In this document: positions 7,134-14,977 of the stretch, in pieces | Position numbering within the stretch: the stretch's first letter is position 1 | How the letters are laid out: the number at the start of each line of letters is the position of its first letter | DNA from: Acidobacteriota bacterium | GTDB lineage: Bacteria > Acidobacteriota > Terriglobia > Acidiferrales > UBA7541 | Assembly (NCBI GenBank): GCA_027307115.1 | Contig: DAHUXN010000064.1 | Location: 26,441-90,440, forward strand | Length of the DNA: 64,000 nt | Direction of reading: 5' to 3' | The notes under the pieces: model-generated | The model's input: the letters and a program-made list of their open reading frames with translations, nothing else | Told to the model about the DNA's origin: nothing | Databases searched by the model: none | Position numbers and translations under genes: made by a program

Positions 7134-9491
7134 ATGCGCTTTTCTTTTTACAAGAATTTCGCGGGGGATAAGAGACGCTCGAAAAGGTCGGCTCCAGCGA
7201 AGCCAGCGCTCAAGCACGGCGGTCGCTTCGTATGTGCGCTCTGTTATATCGCAATCAGCGCCGCAGTCGGCATCACATCAGGCTGCGGGCTGGCGAACTC
7301 TTCCTCAGTGAATCCGCCGCCGAATGTAACGGTCACTGTGCAACCCGCCACGGCTTCTGTCCCGCTCGGGCAGACGCAGCAATTCACGGCGACGGTCACG
7401 GGCGCCAGTTCGAGCGCGGTGAATTGGAGTGTCAACGGCATCACCGGAGGAAATTTGGTTAGCGGGACAATTTCTTCCTCGGGCCTGTACACGGCGCCAC
7501 AAACTTTGCCTTCGCCGTCGACCGTCACCGTTACAGCCACCAGCCAAGTCGCGCTGTCGGCCAGCGGCTCGGCGAGTGTGCAACTCCAGAGCGGCATCGT
7601 CGTCAGCGTTGCGCCCAATTCCGCGAATGTCGCGCCCGGTGCGTCCGCGAATTTCAGCGCGATGGTGACTGGGGCGGGCATATCGAGCGTTGCAGTTAGT
7701 TGGAGCGTCAACAACGTCGCGGGCGGAAATTCAACCGTGGGCACAATCGCAGCAACGGGCTCGGATTCAGCGACGTACACGGCTCCGGCACTCGCACCAG
7801 CGCCGCCGAATGTGAACGTGACAGCGACAAGCGTCGCCGATCCGTCGAAGTCCGCCAACGCCAGCGTCACAATTTCCTGCGCCGCGCCGAATGCGATGAC
7901 GCCGCCTTTGGCGAGCATTTCCGTCGGCGCATCGCAAACATTTTCTGCATCTTTGTGCATCGCTGCGGGCACGGCAATCACCTGGGAAGTCAACAGCATC
8001 GCCGGCGGCAATTCCACCGTCGGCACCATCACATCGACGGGTGTCAATACGGCCAACTACACGACTCCCGCCAGCATCCCCGCCGGGAATCCGGTGACGA
8101 TTTTGGCGGTCGCAGGCTCGCAATCTGTTTCCGCGGCGGTGACGATCATCAACGTTGCCCCGGCATCCGTGACGGTGTCGCCTGCGTCTGCGTCGGTCGC
8201 GGTGAATCAGCGCGCGAGCTTCAGCGCTGCTGTCAGCGGCGCGACGAATCCAGCCGTCACGTGGACCGTCAACAACGTGCCCGACGGAAATTTGAGCCTC
8301 GGCCAAGTCTGCGCGACGGCTTCGAATCCTTGCGTCCCGCCGTCTGGAAACGAAACCGCTGTGGATTATCTCGCGCCGCAAACACAACCTCAGCCAGGTG
8401 CCGTCACGCTTACGGCTACGAGCCAGGCGGCTCCAGCGCAAAGTGGAAGCGCTCGCGTCACCATTACGCCCGCCGCGCAACCGGGCGTAAGCATCGCGCC
8501 GTTTTACGCGTTCCTTGCGCCTTCGCAGCCATTTCACTTCATCGCGAACGTCACGGGTGCTTCGAATGCAAGCGTGGCTTGGAGTGTTGCCACAGCCGTG
8601 CCGGGACAAGTCTGCACCGGCGCGTCCTGCGGTTCCATCGACAATGCCGGTAACTACGTCGCGCCCGCCGTGGCGCCGTCACCCAACGCCATCACCGTCA
8701 CTGCCACCAGCGTTGCGAATCCGTCGCTCGCGGGCACGGCCACCGTCGCGTTGGTTTCCGCGCCGGTGATTGAAGCAATTCTTCCGTCGAGCATCGTCGC
8801 CGGGCCGCAAAATAGCTTTCTGCTAGCCGTTCAGGGACTCAACTTCATCGCGAGCACCAGCAGCGGCACGTCGCAGCTCCTCATCAATAATTCTCCGCGC
8901 ACCACGAATTGCCCCGCGTCCAACCGCTGCACGATCACCCTGCAACCCTCCGACGTTTCCGCTGCTGGTTCGCTTTCGGTCGAGATTCAAAATCCGGGGA
9001 CGCCGCCGGCGCTTTCCAATCCCGTTCCGCTCGTTATTCTTCCCGCCGCGAGTTTTCCCGGCGCAATCGCGCTCAGCGGGACATCAACGTCCGCCTTTGG
9101 CAACGACATTCTGGTCGCCGAAGAAACAACCGCCGGCGCGACAACTTCTCCGGTAAGCGTGGAATTCATCGGGATGGTGACGCCGGACGGCTCGACATGC
9201 ACGATTCAGGCTTCGCCGCTTGTGGTCACGCGCCCTTCTTCTGGCAGCGCGACTGTGAACATCTGCGTGCAGGGAACTTTTCTCGATCCAACTTTCACTT
9301 ACGCGTTCAGTTCGCCGCAAGCTGGCGGCGACATCGGCATCACCACCGCGTCGATGGTCAGCCTGTTCCCGAATCTCGTCGAGCTGACGCTCACGCTGTC
9401 GAACCAGACCGCGCCCGGCGTCCGCTCGCTTTTCATTACCACGCCCAATGGCGACGTCGCCGTCGCCACCGGCATGCTTGAGGTGAAATGA
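7134..9491 (+). CDS. Secreted protein with tandem Ig-like domains
   Basis: About 785 residues from the ATG at 7134 (AAAGG four bases upstream). The frame opens earlier, at 7074, but that extension is unlikely. After a basic N-terminus and a hydrophobic export segment ending ITSGCGLAN (possibly a lipobox, though the -3 residue is poor) come five Ig-like repeats of about 90-105 residues. Each holds a W-[ES]-V-N core, a GGNS-TVGTI-type turn and a VTVTATS strand. They are followed by a TIG/IPT-like domain (PSSIVAGPQNSFLLAVQG) and a beta-rich C-terminus. It is probably a surface adhesin or scaffold. Its stop overlaps the next start by four bases, in an operon with the metzincin. Confidence 0.78.
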   Translation: MRFSFYKNFAGDKRRSKRSAPAKPALKHGGRFVCALCYIAISAAVGITSGCGLANSSSVNPPPNVTVTVQPATASVPLGQTQQFTATVTGASSSAVNWSVNGITGGNLVSGTISSSGLYTAPQTLPSPSTVTVTATSQVALSASGSASVQLQSGIVVSVAPNSANVAPGASANFSAMVTGAGISSVAVSWSVNNVAGGNSTVGTIAATGSDSATYTAPALAPAPPNVNVTATSVADPSKSANASVTISCAAPNAMTPPLASISVGASQTFSASLCIAAGTAITWEVNSIAGGNSTVGTITSTGVNTANYTTPASIPAGNPVTILAVAGSQSVSAAVTIINVAPASVTVSPASASVAVNQRASFSAAVSGATNPAVTWTVNNVPDGNLSLGQVCATASNPCVPPSGNETAVDYLAPQTQPQPGAVTLTATSQAAPAQSGSARVTITPAAQPGVSIAPFYAFLAPSQPFHFIANVTGASNASVAWSVATAVPGQVCTGASCGSIDNAGNYVAPAVAPSPNAITVTATSVANPSLAGTATVALVSAPVIEAILPSSIVAGPQNSFLLAVQGLNFIASTSSGTSQLLINNSPRTTNCPASNRCTITLQPSDVSAAGSLSVEIQNPGTPPALSNPVPLVILPAASFPGAIALSGTSTSAFGNDILVAEETTAGATTSPVSVEFIGMVTPDGSTCTIQASPLVVTRPSSGSATVNICVQGTFLDPTFTYAFSSPQAGGDIGITTASMVSLFPNLVELTLTLSNQTAPGVRSLFITTPNGDVAVATGMLEVK

Positions 9492-10078
9492 CCATGAAGC
9501 CCGCATATATCGAACTCGTTTCTGTTTTCTTCGTGATTGCATTTGCCGCTTTGCTTTCCCCGCTTGCCCGGTCCACCACGCTCGAGCCGCTCTCGCTCGC
9601 GCAGCTTACGTCGTCCGCCGCTAACGTGGTGCACGCTGAATGCACGGGCAACCAGGCGATGTGGCGCGACGGCGAAATCTGGACGGTCACGTCGTTTCGC
9701 GTGCTGGAGAACTGGAAAGGAAATTCGCCCGGGGGAATTCAAGTTTGGATGATTGGCGGGCGCGCCGGCCCGGTTACAAGTTACGTCCCCGGAGCTCCGC
9801 GCTTCCGCATCGGCGAAGAAGCAGTTTTGTTTCTCGAACCGGTGGCGTCCGGTTCGTTCACGGACGTTCTTTCCATCACCGCGTGGGGCGAAGGCACGTT
9901 CCGCATTCGCCGCGACCCGCGCACGCATGAAATGCGCGTGACGCAGGACACTGCCATGACGCCGAACTTCGATCCTTCGTCGCGAACGTTTCGCGAAACG
10001 GGCATTCGCAATTGGCCGCTCGCGAAATTGAAGGCGCGCGTGGTGGCTGCGGAAAATTCGCGGCGGAGAATGACATGA
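9488..10078 (+). CDS. Small secreted protein of unknown function
   Basis: A 196-residue protein with an N-terminal signal peptide (VFFVIAFAALLSPLARS) and a beta-rich mature part. Segments such as ADVVHAECTG-like strands, IWTVTSFRVLENWKG and GEEAVLFLEP resemble proteins often found beside secreted metalloproteases in Acidobacteria. I cannot name the family. It overlaps both neighbours by four bases (ATGA at each end), so all three genes are made as a unit. It may be a partner, inhibitor or chaperone of the protease. Confidence 0.7.
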   Translation: MTMKPAYIELVSVFFVIAFAALLSPLARSTTLEPLSLAQLTSSAANVVHAECTGNQAMWRDGEIWTVTSFRVLENWKGNSPGGIQVWMIGGRAGPVTSYVPGAPRFRIGEEAVLFLEPVASGSFTDVLSITAWGEGTFRIRRDPRTHEMRVTQDTAMTPNFDPSSRTFRETGIRNWPLAKLKARVVAAENSRRRMT

Positions 10079-11307
10079 AGCACAAATCTGGCGGATTTGC
10101 GCTGACTGCAGTTGGCTTGCTTTTATTTCAGCTCGGCGGCACGTCGCCGGCGAACGCCTATGTCCGCGACTTCACCGTGCCCGCCGCGGGCGGCTGCCCG
10201 CAACCGCAACATCAAAACATCGCCATCGGCGCGGTCCCGCTTGCGCGACAGTGGAGCACATCGTTGCCGAATCTTAACCCAGCTGCGATTGTCACCACCT
10301 CAGCACAAGGAACGGCGGCGCAGCTCAATGAAATCGAGGCCACGATTCAGCAGGCCTATGGCATTTGGGCGGACGTGTCTGGCACGCTCGTAAACGCAAA
10401 CTCGTTTCCCAACGCGCTTGGCCCGTTGGGCCGCACAGCCACGCAGAACGCCTGCTCGCCCGATTCGGTAAATGGCGTGCAGACGGGCGTCGATGGCGTC
10501 AACACAATTTGCTTCAACCAAACTTCCGCCGCGTTCACCACGGGCGTGCTCTCTTTCACGCGCGTCATCGTCGCGGACGCGCCTTTGCAAGTTTTCGGTT
10601 CCGCGCCGCCTTCGATTTTCGCCGGCCAAATCATCGACGCCGACATTTACTTCCGCAACGACGGCCAGGCCACGTTCGCCACTCCGGGCGCGCTCGCCAC
10701 AGCTCCGGGCGCGTATGATCTTGAATCGCTGCTAACGCATGAACTCGGCCACGTCTTCGGCCTCGATCATTCCGCCGTGTGGCGCGCCATCATGTTTCCC
10801 TTCGCTCCGTCACCTGGCACTTTTTTTGGCGACCGCCCCACCGCGTCCGCGCCCGACGCGCCGCTCGCTGACGATGATCGCGCTGGCCTGCACTCGCTCT
10901 ATCCCGATCCCGCGGACACTGTCGACGTCGGCTTCATCTCCGGGCGCATCCTCCCCGCGAATCCCTTCGCGCTCGCCGATTTTCCCGCCACGTCACCCGG
11001 CGAATACGTCACCGGAATTTTCGGCGCGCAAGTGGTCGCCGTCGACGCCGCGACCGGCTCCGTCGTCTCCGCCACGCTCGGCGGCTGGACGTGCGACGCT
11101 GCAAATCCGCCGCAGTTCGACGGTTCGTACACGCTCGGCCCGCTGCCCATAGGCCACAGCTACATTGTTTACGCCGAACCCTTCGTCGGCCTCGTCCAGC
11201 CCGCCGACATGGCCGGCGCCGCTGCGGGCGCATGCGGCACAGGCGCGTCGCCGCCGTGCACCGTCCCCGCGATCAACACAAATTTCGCCCCGCGCCTCCG
11301 CCCGTAG
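10075..11307 (+). CDS. Secreted matrixin-type (metzincin) metalloprotease
   Basis: About 410 residues from the ATG at 10075, which overlaps the upstream stop; the frame opens at 10012 but the coupled start is preferred. A signal peptide (ALTAVGLLLFQL ... ANA) precedes a matrixin-like domain. The zinc site is complete, HELGHVFGLDHS (HExxHxxGxxH), and a Met-turn AIMFPF follows about 15 residues later. The C-terminal 130 residues look like a beta-sandwich with paired cysteines (TCDAANPP, GACGTGASPPC). It probably degrades extracellular protein or processes the Ig-repeat surface protein of the same operon; the substrate is inference. Confidence 0.85.
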   Translation: MKHKSGGFALTAVGLLLFQLGGTSPANAYVRDFTVPAAGGCPQPQHQNIAIGAVPLARQWSTSLPNLNPAAIVTTSAQGTAAQLNEIEATIQQAYGIWADVSGTLVNANSFPNALGPLGRTATQNACSPDSVNGVQTGVDGVNTICFNQTSAAFTTGVLSFTRVIVADAPLQVFGSAPPSIFAGQIIDADIYFRNDGQATFATPGALATAPGAYDLESLLTHELGHVFGLDHSAVWRAIMFPFAPSPGTFFGDRPTASAPDAPLADDDRAGLHSLYPDPADTVDVGFISGRILPANPFALADFPATSPGEYVTGIFGAQVVAVDAATGSVVSATLGGWTCDAANPPQFDGSYTLGPLPIGHSYIVYAEPFVGLVQPADMAGAAAGACGTGASPPCTVPAINTNFAPRLRP

Positions 11308-11334
11308 TTCGCGGAGATATATTTGTCCAATCAG

Positions 11335-11379
11335 TACTGCCAGGGGAGTTGAACCTGTGATACTGCCTTGAAAGGGCGG
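11335..11379 (-). pseudogene. tRNA-Glu 3'-half fragment
   Basis: On the minus strand this stretch matches the anticodon arm (loop CTTTCAA, anticodon TTC), T-arm and acceptor 3' strand of the intact tRNA-Glu at 13870-13944, with about 30 of 36 core positions identical by hand alignment. The D-arm and 5' acceptor half are absent, the T-stem has mismatches and no CCA is encoded, so it is not functional. It has the same orientation as the intact gene 2.5 kb away, as expected for an old attachment-site duplication or a decayed tRNA copy. Confidence 0.6.
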
Positions 11380-11461
11380 AAAGATACCACGTTTTTATTG
11401 GCCTTTAGGTGTAGGTTTCCTCTGCTTGTATTGATATTGGATTGGTCGACGGCGGGGCGCG

Positions 11462-11557
11462 CTATTCCGTTTTAATTCCGGCTTTCTGCAAAGCAGTCAG
11501 CAGTTCCGCCGTTTTCTGCTTGTCGTCGCCTTTATCGTCGAACACTATCAAAACCAT
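11462..11557 (-). CDS. Possible 31-residue small protein
   Basis: ATG at 11557 with GGAGG six bases upstream, encoding MVLIVFDDKGDDKQKTAEL and a further dozen residues (TALQKAGIKTE by the stop). The pattern, a beta strand, an acidic loop and an amphipathic helix, looks protein-like. It could be a microprotein or the remnant of a longer domain. It lies 84 bases downstream of the zinc-ribbon gene on the same strand. No family recognised. Confidence 0.35.
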   Translation of the reverse strand: MVLIVFDDKGDDKQKTAELLTALQKAGIKTE

Positions 11558-11641
11558 CGCCCGCCTCCATTGGTCCACTGGCCGCGCGAAGATCCGAAAG
11601 ACCAAGCGGTCGGTAAGCCCTCAGCCACCGCCCTCCGTTCG

Positions 11642-11800
11642 TCAAGGTTGAGGGATTTCACCGTTCTTCTTTTTCCCACGACACGCCCGTTCGGGCGGCA
11701 TGCGGTCGCCACGCACGGTTACTTCGTAACCGCAGTTTGAACACTTATAGATGGTCACCAGACGTTCTTTCTCTTCTTTTTCAACCCATTGGCAGTTCAT
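11642..11800 (-). CDS. Small zinc-ribbon-like protein (52 residues)
   Basis: ATG at 11798-11800 preceded by AAGGAG at good spacing. The 52-residue product is highly charged and contains IYKCSNCGYEVTVRG, one CxxC knuckle with the KCxxCGY pattern of zinc ribbons and rubredoxin-like knuckles. Cysteines near the N-terminus (MNC) and at ERACRG could complete a four-cysteine site. The C-terminus is lysine-rich (GKKKNG). The ribosome site and knuckle make it a likely real gene. Function unknown; nucleic-acid or protein binding is a guess. It sits just downstream of the M20 peptidase gene (31 bases). Confidence 0.65.
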   Translation of the reverse strand: MNCQWVEKEEKERLVTIYKCSNCGYEVTVRGDRMPPERACRGKKKNGEIPQP

Positions 11801-11830
11801 GGCGTCTTTCTCCTTGATTTTCTCCGCGCG

Positions 11831-13033
11831 TTATTTTGCTTTCCCGCAAAATTCCAGAATCATCTCGCGGAGGGCGGCGGCGCACTGGGCGACGGAGTCT
11901 AGCTCGACGTACTCCTCCGCGCCGTGGAGGCCGCGGCCTGACGGCCCGAAGACCACTCCAGGAATTCCGGCGGAGGCGAGCAGGGCCGTATCCGTCCACG
12001 CTGCCATGCCGCTCAACTCACACGCTCCGCAAACTTGCTCGATGATTTTGCGCGCGCGTTGGACGAGCGGAGAGTCTTCGGGAATCTCGTACGCCGGGCG
12101 CGCGCCCAATCCTCCGCGCAGCGTCGCGCGAAATTCCGCGCCCTGCTTTTCGAGTCCCGCCAGCATTTCGCGCAATTCCGCTTCCGCGCTTTGCTCCGTT
12201 TCTCCCGGCAGCATTCGCCGTTCGAGTTGCAAACGGCACTCCGCCGGATAGCTCGAAAGCTCCTGCCCGCCCTCGATCAGCGACGCGTGCAACGACGCAT
12301 CACCCAGCCGCGCATGCGGCGCACGCGAAGCGAGCCGCATTTCCAATTCGTCTAGCGCCACCAGCACGCGCCCCATCATGCGTATTGCGTCGCGTCCCTC
12401 GCCGGGCAAGCTGCCATGCGCCGCGCGTCCGTGCGTCACAATTTCAAACCACGCGTAGCCCTTGTGCGCGATGACGAGCTTCAAATCCGTCGGCTCCAGC
12501 ACAATCGCGGCGTCCGCCGTGTGCCCGCGGCGCAGCAGCGCTTCGGTGCCGATGGAGTTGCATTCCTCGTCGACGACGCCCGCAATCATCACGGGCCGCG
12601 CCAGCCGCGCGCCCTCGCGCACAATTTCAACGGCTGCCGCGCACATCGCCGCCACGCCGCTCTTGATGTCAAGCGCCCCGCGTCCGTACATTTTCCCGTC
12701 GCGCACGCGCGGAGTGAATGGCTCGCGCATGTCGCCCGCGCCCACCGTGTCGATGTGCGCGACGATCATAAGCGCCGGCTTCACATTCGCCGGGCCAATC
12801 GTCGCTACCACGTTGGGCCTGCCCGCCGCGGCCTCCTCCAGTTCCGCCGCGATTCCACTTGCGCGCAAAAAATCACGCACATGCTCGGCCGCGCGCTGCT
12901 CCCCCGATGCCCCCGGCCTGCCCGCCTGTCCTGACGAAGGAAGGGCCGTGGCGGGCACCAGCGTGGGATTCACCGAGTCAATCGCGACCAATTCTTCGAG
13001 CAGCTTCCATGTCTGTTGCTTGTCGATTGCCAT
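11831..13033 (-). CDS. M20-family metallopeptidase (ArgE/DapE/CPG2-like)
   Basis: A 400-residue di-zinc amidohydrolase. Metal and catalytic motifs are in order: AHIDTVGAGD (H-x-D), GRGALDIKSG (bridging Asp), VVDEECNSIG (catalytic Glu-Glu) and, near the C-terminus, GRGLHGAEEYV (His ligand). The dimerisation/lid insert begins at HKGYAWFEI and contains THGRAAHGS. The family includes N-acetylornithine deacetylase, succinyl-diaminopimelate desuccinylase and carboxypeptidases; no arginine or lysine genes flank it, so the substrate is left open. Residues 30-45 (SSGQAGRPGASGEQ) form an unusual low-complexity insert. It is read in the same direction as the methyltransferase gene upstream. Confidence 0.85.
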   Translation of the reverse strand: MAIDKQQTWKLLEELVAIDSVNPTLVPATALPSSGQAGRPGASGEQRAAEHVRDFLRASGIAAELEEAAAGRPNVVATIGPANVKPALMIVAHIDTVGAGDMREPFTPRVRDGKMYGRGALDIKSGVAAMCAAAVEIVREGARLARPVMIAGVVDEECNSIGTEALLRRGHTADAAIVLEPTDLKLVIAHKGYAWFEIVTHGRAAHGSLPGEGRDAIRMMGRVLVALDELEMRLASRAPHARLGDASLHASLIEGGQELSSYPAECRLQLERRMLPGETEQSAEAELREMLAGLEKQGAEFRATLRGGLGARPAYEIPEDSPLVQRARKIIEQVCGACELSGMAAWTDTALLASAGIPGVVFGPSGRGLHGAEEYVELDSVAQCAAALREMILEFCGKAK

Positions 13034-13051
13034 TGGCGTGCGATGTGAGGA

Positions 13052-13471
13052 CTAAAACCAGGTGTACTTACGATATTCGCGATACGCGTCGCCGAATTTC
13101 GCTTCGAGCACGCGCCGTTCCGCACGAATGCGCATCACCTGCATGGGAACCAAGATGAGGAAAATCAAAAGCCATAGCGGCCGTCCTATGAAAACAATCA
13201 CCGCCGCGATGAAGATCCCGCCAAACACATACACCGGATTTTGAATCTTCGAATACAGCCCGTGCGTCACGAGTACTTTGGCTTGCGCGCTGATCGAAAA
13301 CGATTTCCCGAGTTGCAAGCGCGCCAGCGCCCACAAACAAAACGCCGGAACCGCCACGGCCATGCCTACGATTTGGCTAACAGTCCAGGCGCCGACGAGA
13401 GCTTGACGGAGTGCGAAACCCCACGCCGCGCCCACCACCACAATCCAAATCCACGTCTGCCAAGTTTTCAT
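13052..13471 (-). CDS. Isoprenylcysteine carboxyl methyltransferase-like membrane protein
   Basis: A 139-residue integral membrane protein with about four hydrophobic helices. It carries the ICMT/phospholipid-methyltransferase signature LVTHGLYSKIQNPVYV and the C-terminal E-x-LEAKFGDAYREYRKYTWF segment that holds the SAM site. Bacterial members methylate unknown lipid or small-molecule substrates. It lies 18 bases upstream of the M20 peptidase gene, so the two may be co-transcribed. Confidence 0.8.
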   Translation of the reverse strand: MKTWQTWIWIVVVGAAWGFALRQALVGAWTVSQIVGMAVAVPAFCLWALARLQLGKSFSISAQAKVLVTHGLYSKIQNPVYVFGGIFIAAVIVFIGRPLWLLIFLILVPMQVMRIRAERRVLEAKFGDAYREYRKYTWF

Positions 13472-13592
13472 GCCCGCAGTCTACACATCTCGAGCGCACT
13501 TCTCCACTGCCACACGTGGTCGCGCCTTAAACTTGAACAAACGAAGTGGGATTAAGATTACACAGTCAACAAAAGTGCAACCATGTGGTGGA

Positions 13593-13850
13593 TTAGTCTG
13601 TTTTTCGAACAACGAAATTATCCAGACCGTACGGCGGCTGGTTGCTCTCCCCGTTTTCGTCGCGTTCAACAGCGCACTTAGGCCTCGGTTCCCTTGCGCT
13701 CAATTCGCTTGCCAACTGCTCGGCTTGCTGTCGGGAAAACTTTGAAGCTTCACGGGTGGTTTCAACCCACGTCAAGTTGGTCCATGTAACTGTCTGAACG
13801 AATCGACTGCTGCTCTCAACATGAGCAAGGCCAGTTAGTTTTGCAAACAC
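13593..13850 (-). CDS. Small protein of unknown function directly downstream of tRNA-Glu
   Basis: About 85 residues. A GTG start at 13850 has GGAGA six bases upstream; the open frame itself begins with TTG two codons earlier. The protein begins with a strand-forming segment (FAKLTGLAHVESSSRFVQTVTWT) and continues with TREASKFSRQQAEQLASEL. That pattern recalls short proteins of phage or plasmid origin in which an exposed W/T segment is followed by an [A]-x-[KR]-F-S-x2-EAE helix. The gene begins 20 bases after the tRNA 3' end on the same strand and may be read from the tRNA promoter. Confidence 0.5.
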   Translation of the reverse strand: MFAKLTGLAHVESSSRFVQTVTWTNLTWVETTREASKFSRQQAEQLASELSAREPRPKCAVERDENGESNQPPYGLDNFVVRKTD

Positions 13851-13869
13851 GGACAATCTCCAGAAAAGT

Positions 13870-13944
13870 TGGTAGCGCCAACGGGAGTCGAACCCGTATT
13901 ACCGCCTTGAAAGGGCGATGTGCTAACCATTGCACCATGGCGCC
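13870..13944 (-). tRNA. tRNA-Glu (anticodon UUC), CCA encoded
   Basis: Folds into a complete cloverleaf on the minus strand. The acceptor stem GGCGCCA pairs with TGGCGCT (one G-U), the D-stem is GTGC/GCAC, and the anticodon stem TCGCC/GGCGG carries loop CTTTCAA. The T-stem ACGGG/CCCGT has loop TTCGACT. Discriminator A and a genomic CCA follow at 13870-13872. The TTC anticodon reads GAA/GAG. Confidence 0.97.
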
Positions 13945-14124
13945 ACGGACCAATGCGTAGAAACGTCCATCGATTATCGAAGATGCCGGTGGAATTGACA
14001 AGGACGACTTCGTGACGCGCGAAACTCGAAGATCGAAATTCGCGTGTTTCTTGGAAGCGTCAATTAATTGTTCCGGAGCAATTCGCTCCGAATTTCGCTT
14101 TCGAGTTTCGAAATTCGATTTCCT

Positions 14125-14658
14125 CTACTTCCATCCTTTGCGCTCGCGCAACCCGGTGATGTGCGCGACGTGATGCCTTCCGTGCCAGGCGTACAATCCC
14201 AGCGTGTCGTCGAGCGTCATTGCGCCGCGCTCGGGATGCTTCATCTTGCGCGAAAACTCTGCCGCGCTCATCCCGCGCATCAGATGGAGCCAGCGCTCGT
14301 GCAGCGCGTCGAACATCGCGAGCGAAGTCTCCACGGGAGTCGTCTTCGAGTCGCTCAACTCCGCCCAGCGCGTTTCGTTGTAGGGCTTGATGGTCGGCTC
14401 GTCCTCCGTCAGCGCCAGTTTGAATCGCACGTACGCGTTCATGTGGCTGTCGGCGAGATGATGCACCACCTGTTGGACGCTCCAGCCACCGTCGCGATAC
14501 GGAGTCGCGAGCTGCTCGCGCGTCAATCCCTTCACCGCCGCGCGAAGCTTCTTCGGCGCTTCTTCCACTTGCGCGATCAGTTTTCGCCGATCGTCTTCCG
14601 ATGGCGTGGCGTTCGGCTGAAATTTCCCTACCGGATATCGCAACTCTGCGTCGCTCAT
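14125..14658 (-). CDS. DinB/YfiT-family putative metal-dependent hydrolase or thiol transferase
   Basis: 177 residues from the ATG at 14658 (AGAGGAAACGA upstream). It matches the YfiT/DinB_2 four-helix-bundle fold. Visible are the N-terminal YPVGKFQP of YfiT proteins, the metal-ligand helices with HHLADSHMNAYVRFK, and WHGRHHVAHI near the end, giving the three histidines that bind nickel or zinc. Family members include bacillithiol S-transferases and maleylpyruvate isomerase relatives. It is the last gene of the ISC operon, 28 bases after iscX, which hints at a role in thiol/redox defence. Confidence 0.85.
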   Translation of the reverse strand: MSDAELRYPVGKFQPNATPSEDDRRKLIAQVEEAPKKLRAAVKGLTREQLATPYRDGGWSVQQVVHHLADSHMNAYVRFKLALTEDEPTIKPYNETRWAELSDSKTTPVETSLAMFDALHERWLHLMRGMSAAEFSRKMKHPERGAMTLDDTLGLYAWHGRHHVAHITGLRERKGWK

Positions 14659-14686
14659 TCGTTTCCTCTTTCCGCAGCCACGAAAT

Positions 14687-14905
14687 TCATTCCTTACTCT
14701 CTTTATATTCCTCATACCACTCCATCTGAATCGCTTCCAGCTTGCCTTCGTTCGACAGCGCCGGGTCGCCCGTGAATCCATCGAGCTCCGTGACCCATTT
14801 GTGCAAATCGGTGAAACGCACCGTCAACGGATCCATGCCCGGAAATTTTTCCACCAGCCGGATCCCAATTTCTTCCGCATTATCCCAGTCAAAAGTTCCC
14901 GGCAT
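14687..14905 (-). CDS. iscX: Fe-S cluster assembly adaptor IscX
   Basis: 72 residues, the normal IscX (YfhJ) size. The family signature is intact: DWDNAEEIGIRLVEKFPGMDP, VRFTDLHKWV and FTGDPALSNEGKLEAI, then the acidic C-terminal WYEEYKESKE. IscX is a small acidic protein that binds iron and the IscS desulfurase and tunes cluster synthesis. It is encoded after ferredoxin in the classical ISC order. Confidence 0.93.
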   Translation of the reverse strand: MPGTFDWDNAEEIGIRLVEKFPGMDPLTVRFTDLHKWVTELDGFTGDPALSNEGKLEAIQMEWYEEYKESKE

Positions 14906-14977
14906 CGCTTTTCTCCGCTCTTCGAATCATATAGGAATTATATAAATGCGGCCGCGCCGCGCAAAGAATCTCTTTCT

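Noticed and set aside
7244..8056. Long open frames opposite the Ig-repeat gene (e.g. 270 codons minus strand)
   Set aside because: Mirror image of the repeated Ig domains in GC-rich sequence; low-complexity Val/Thr/Ala products and no ribosome site.
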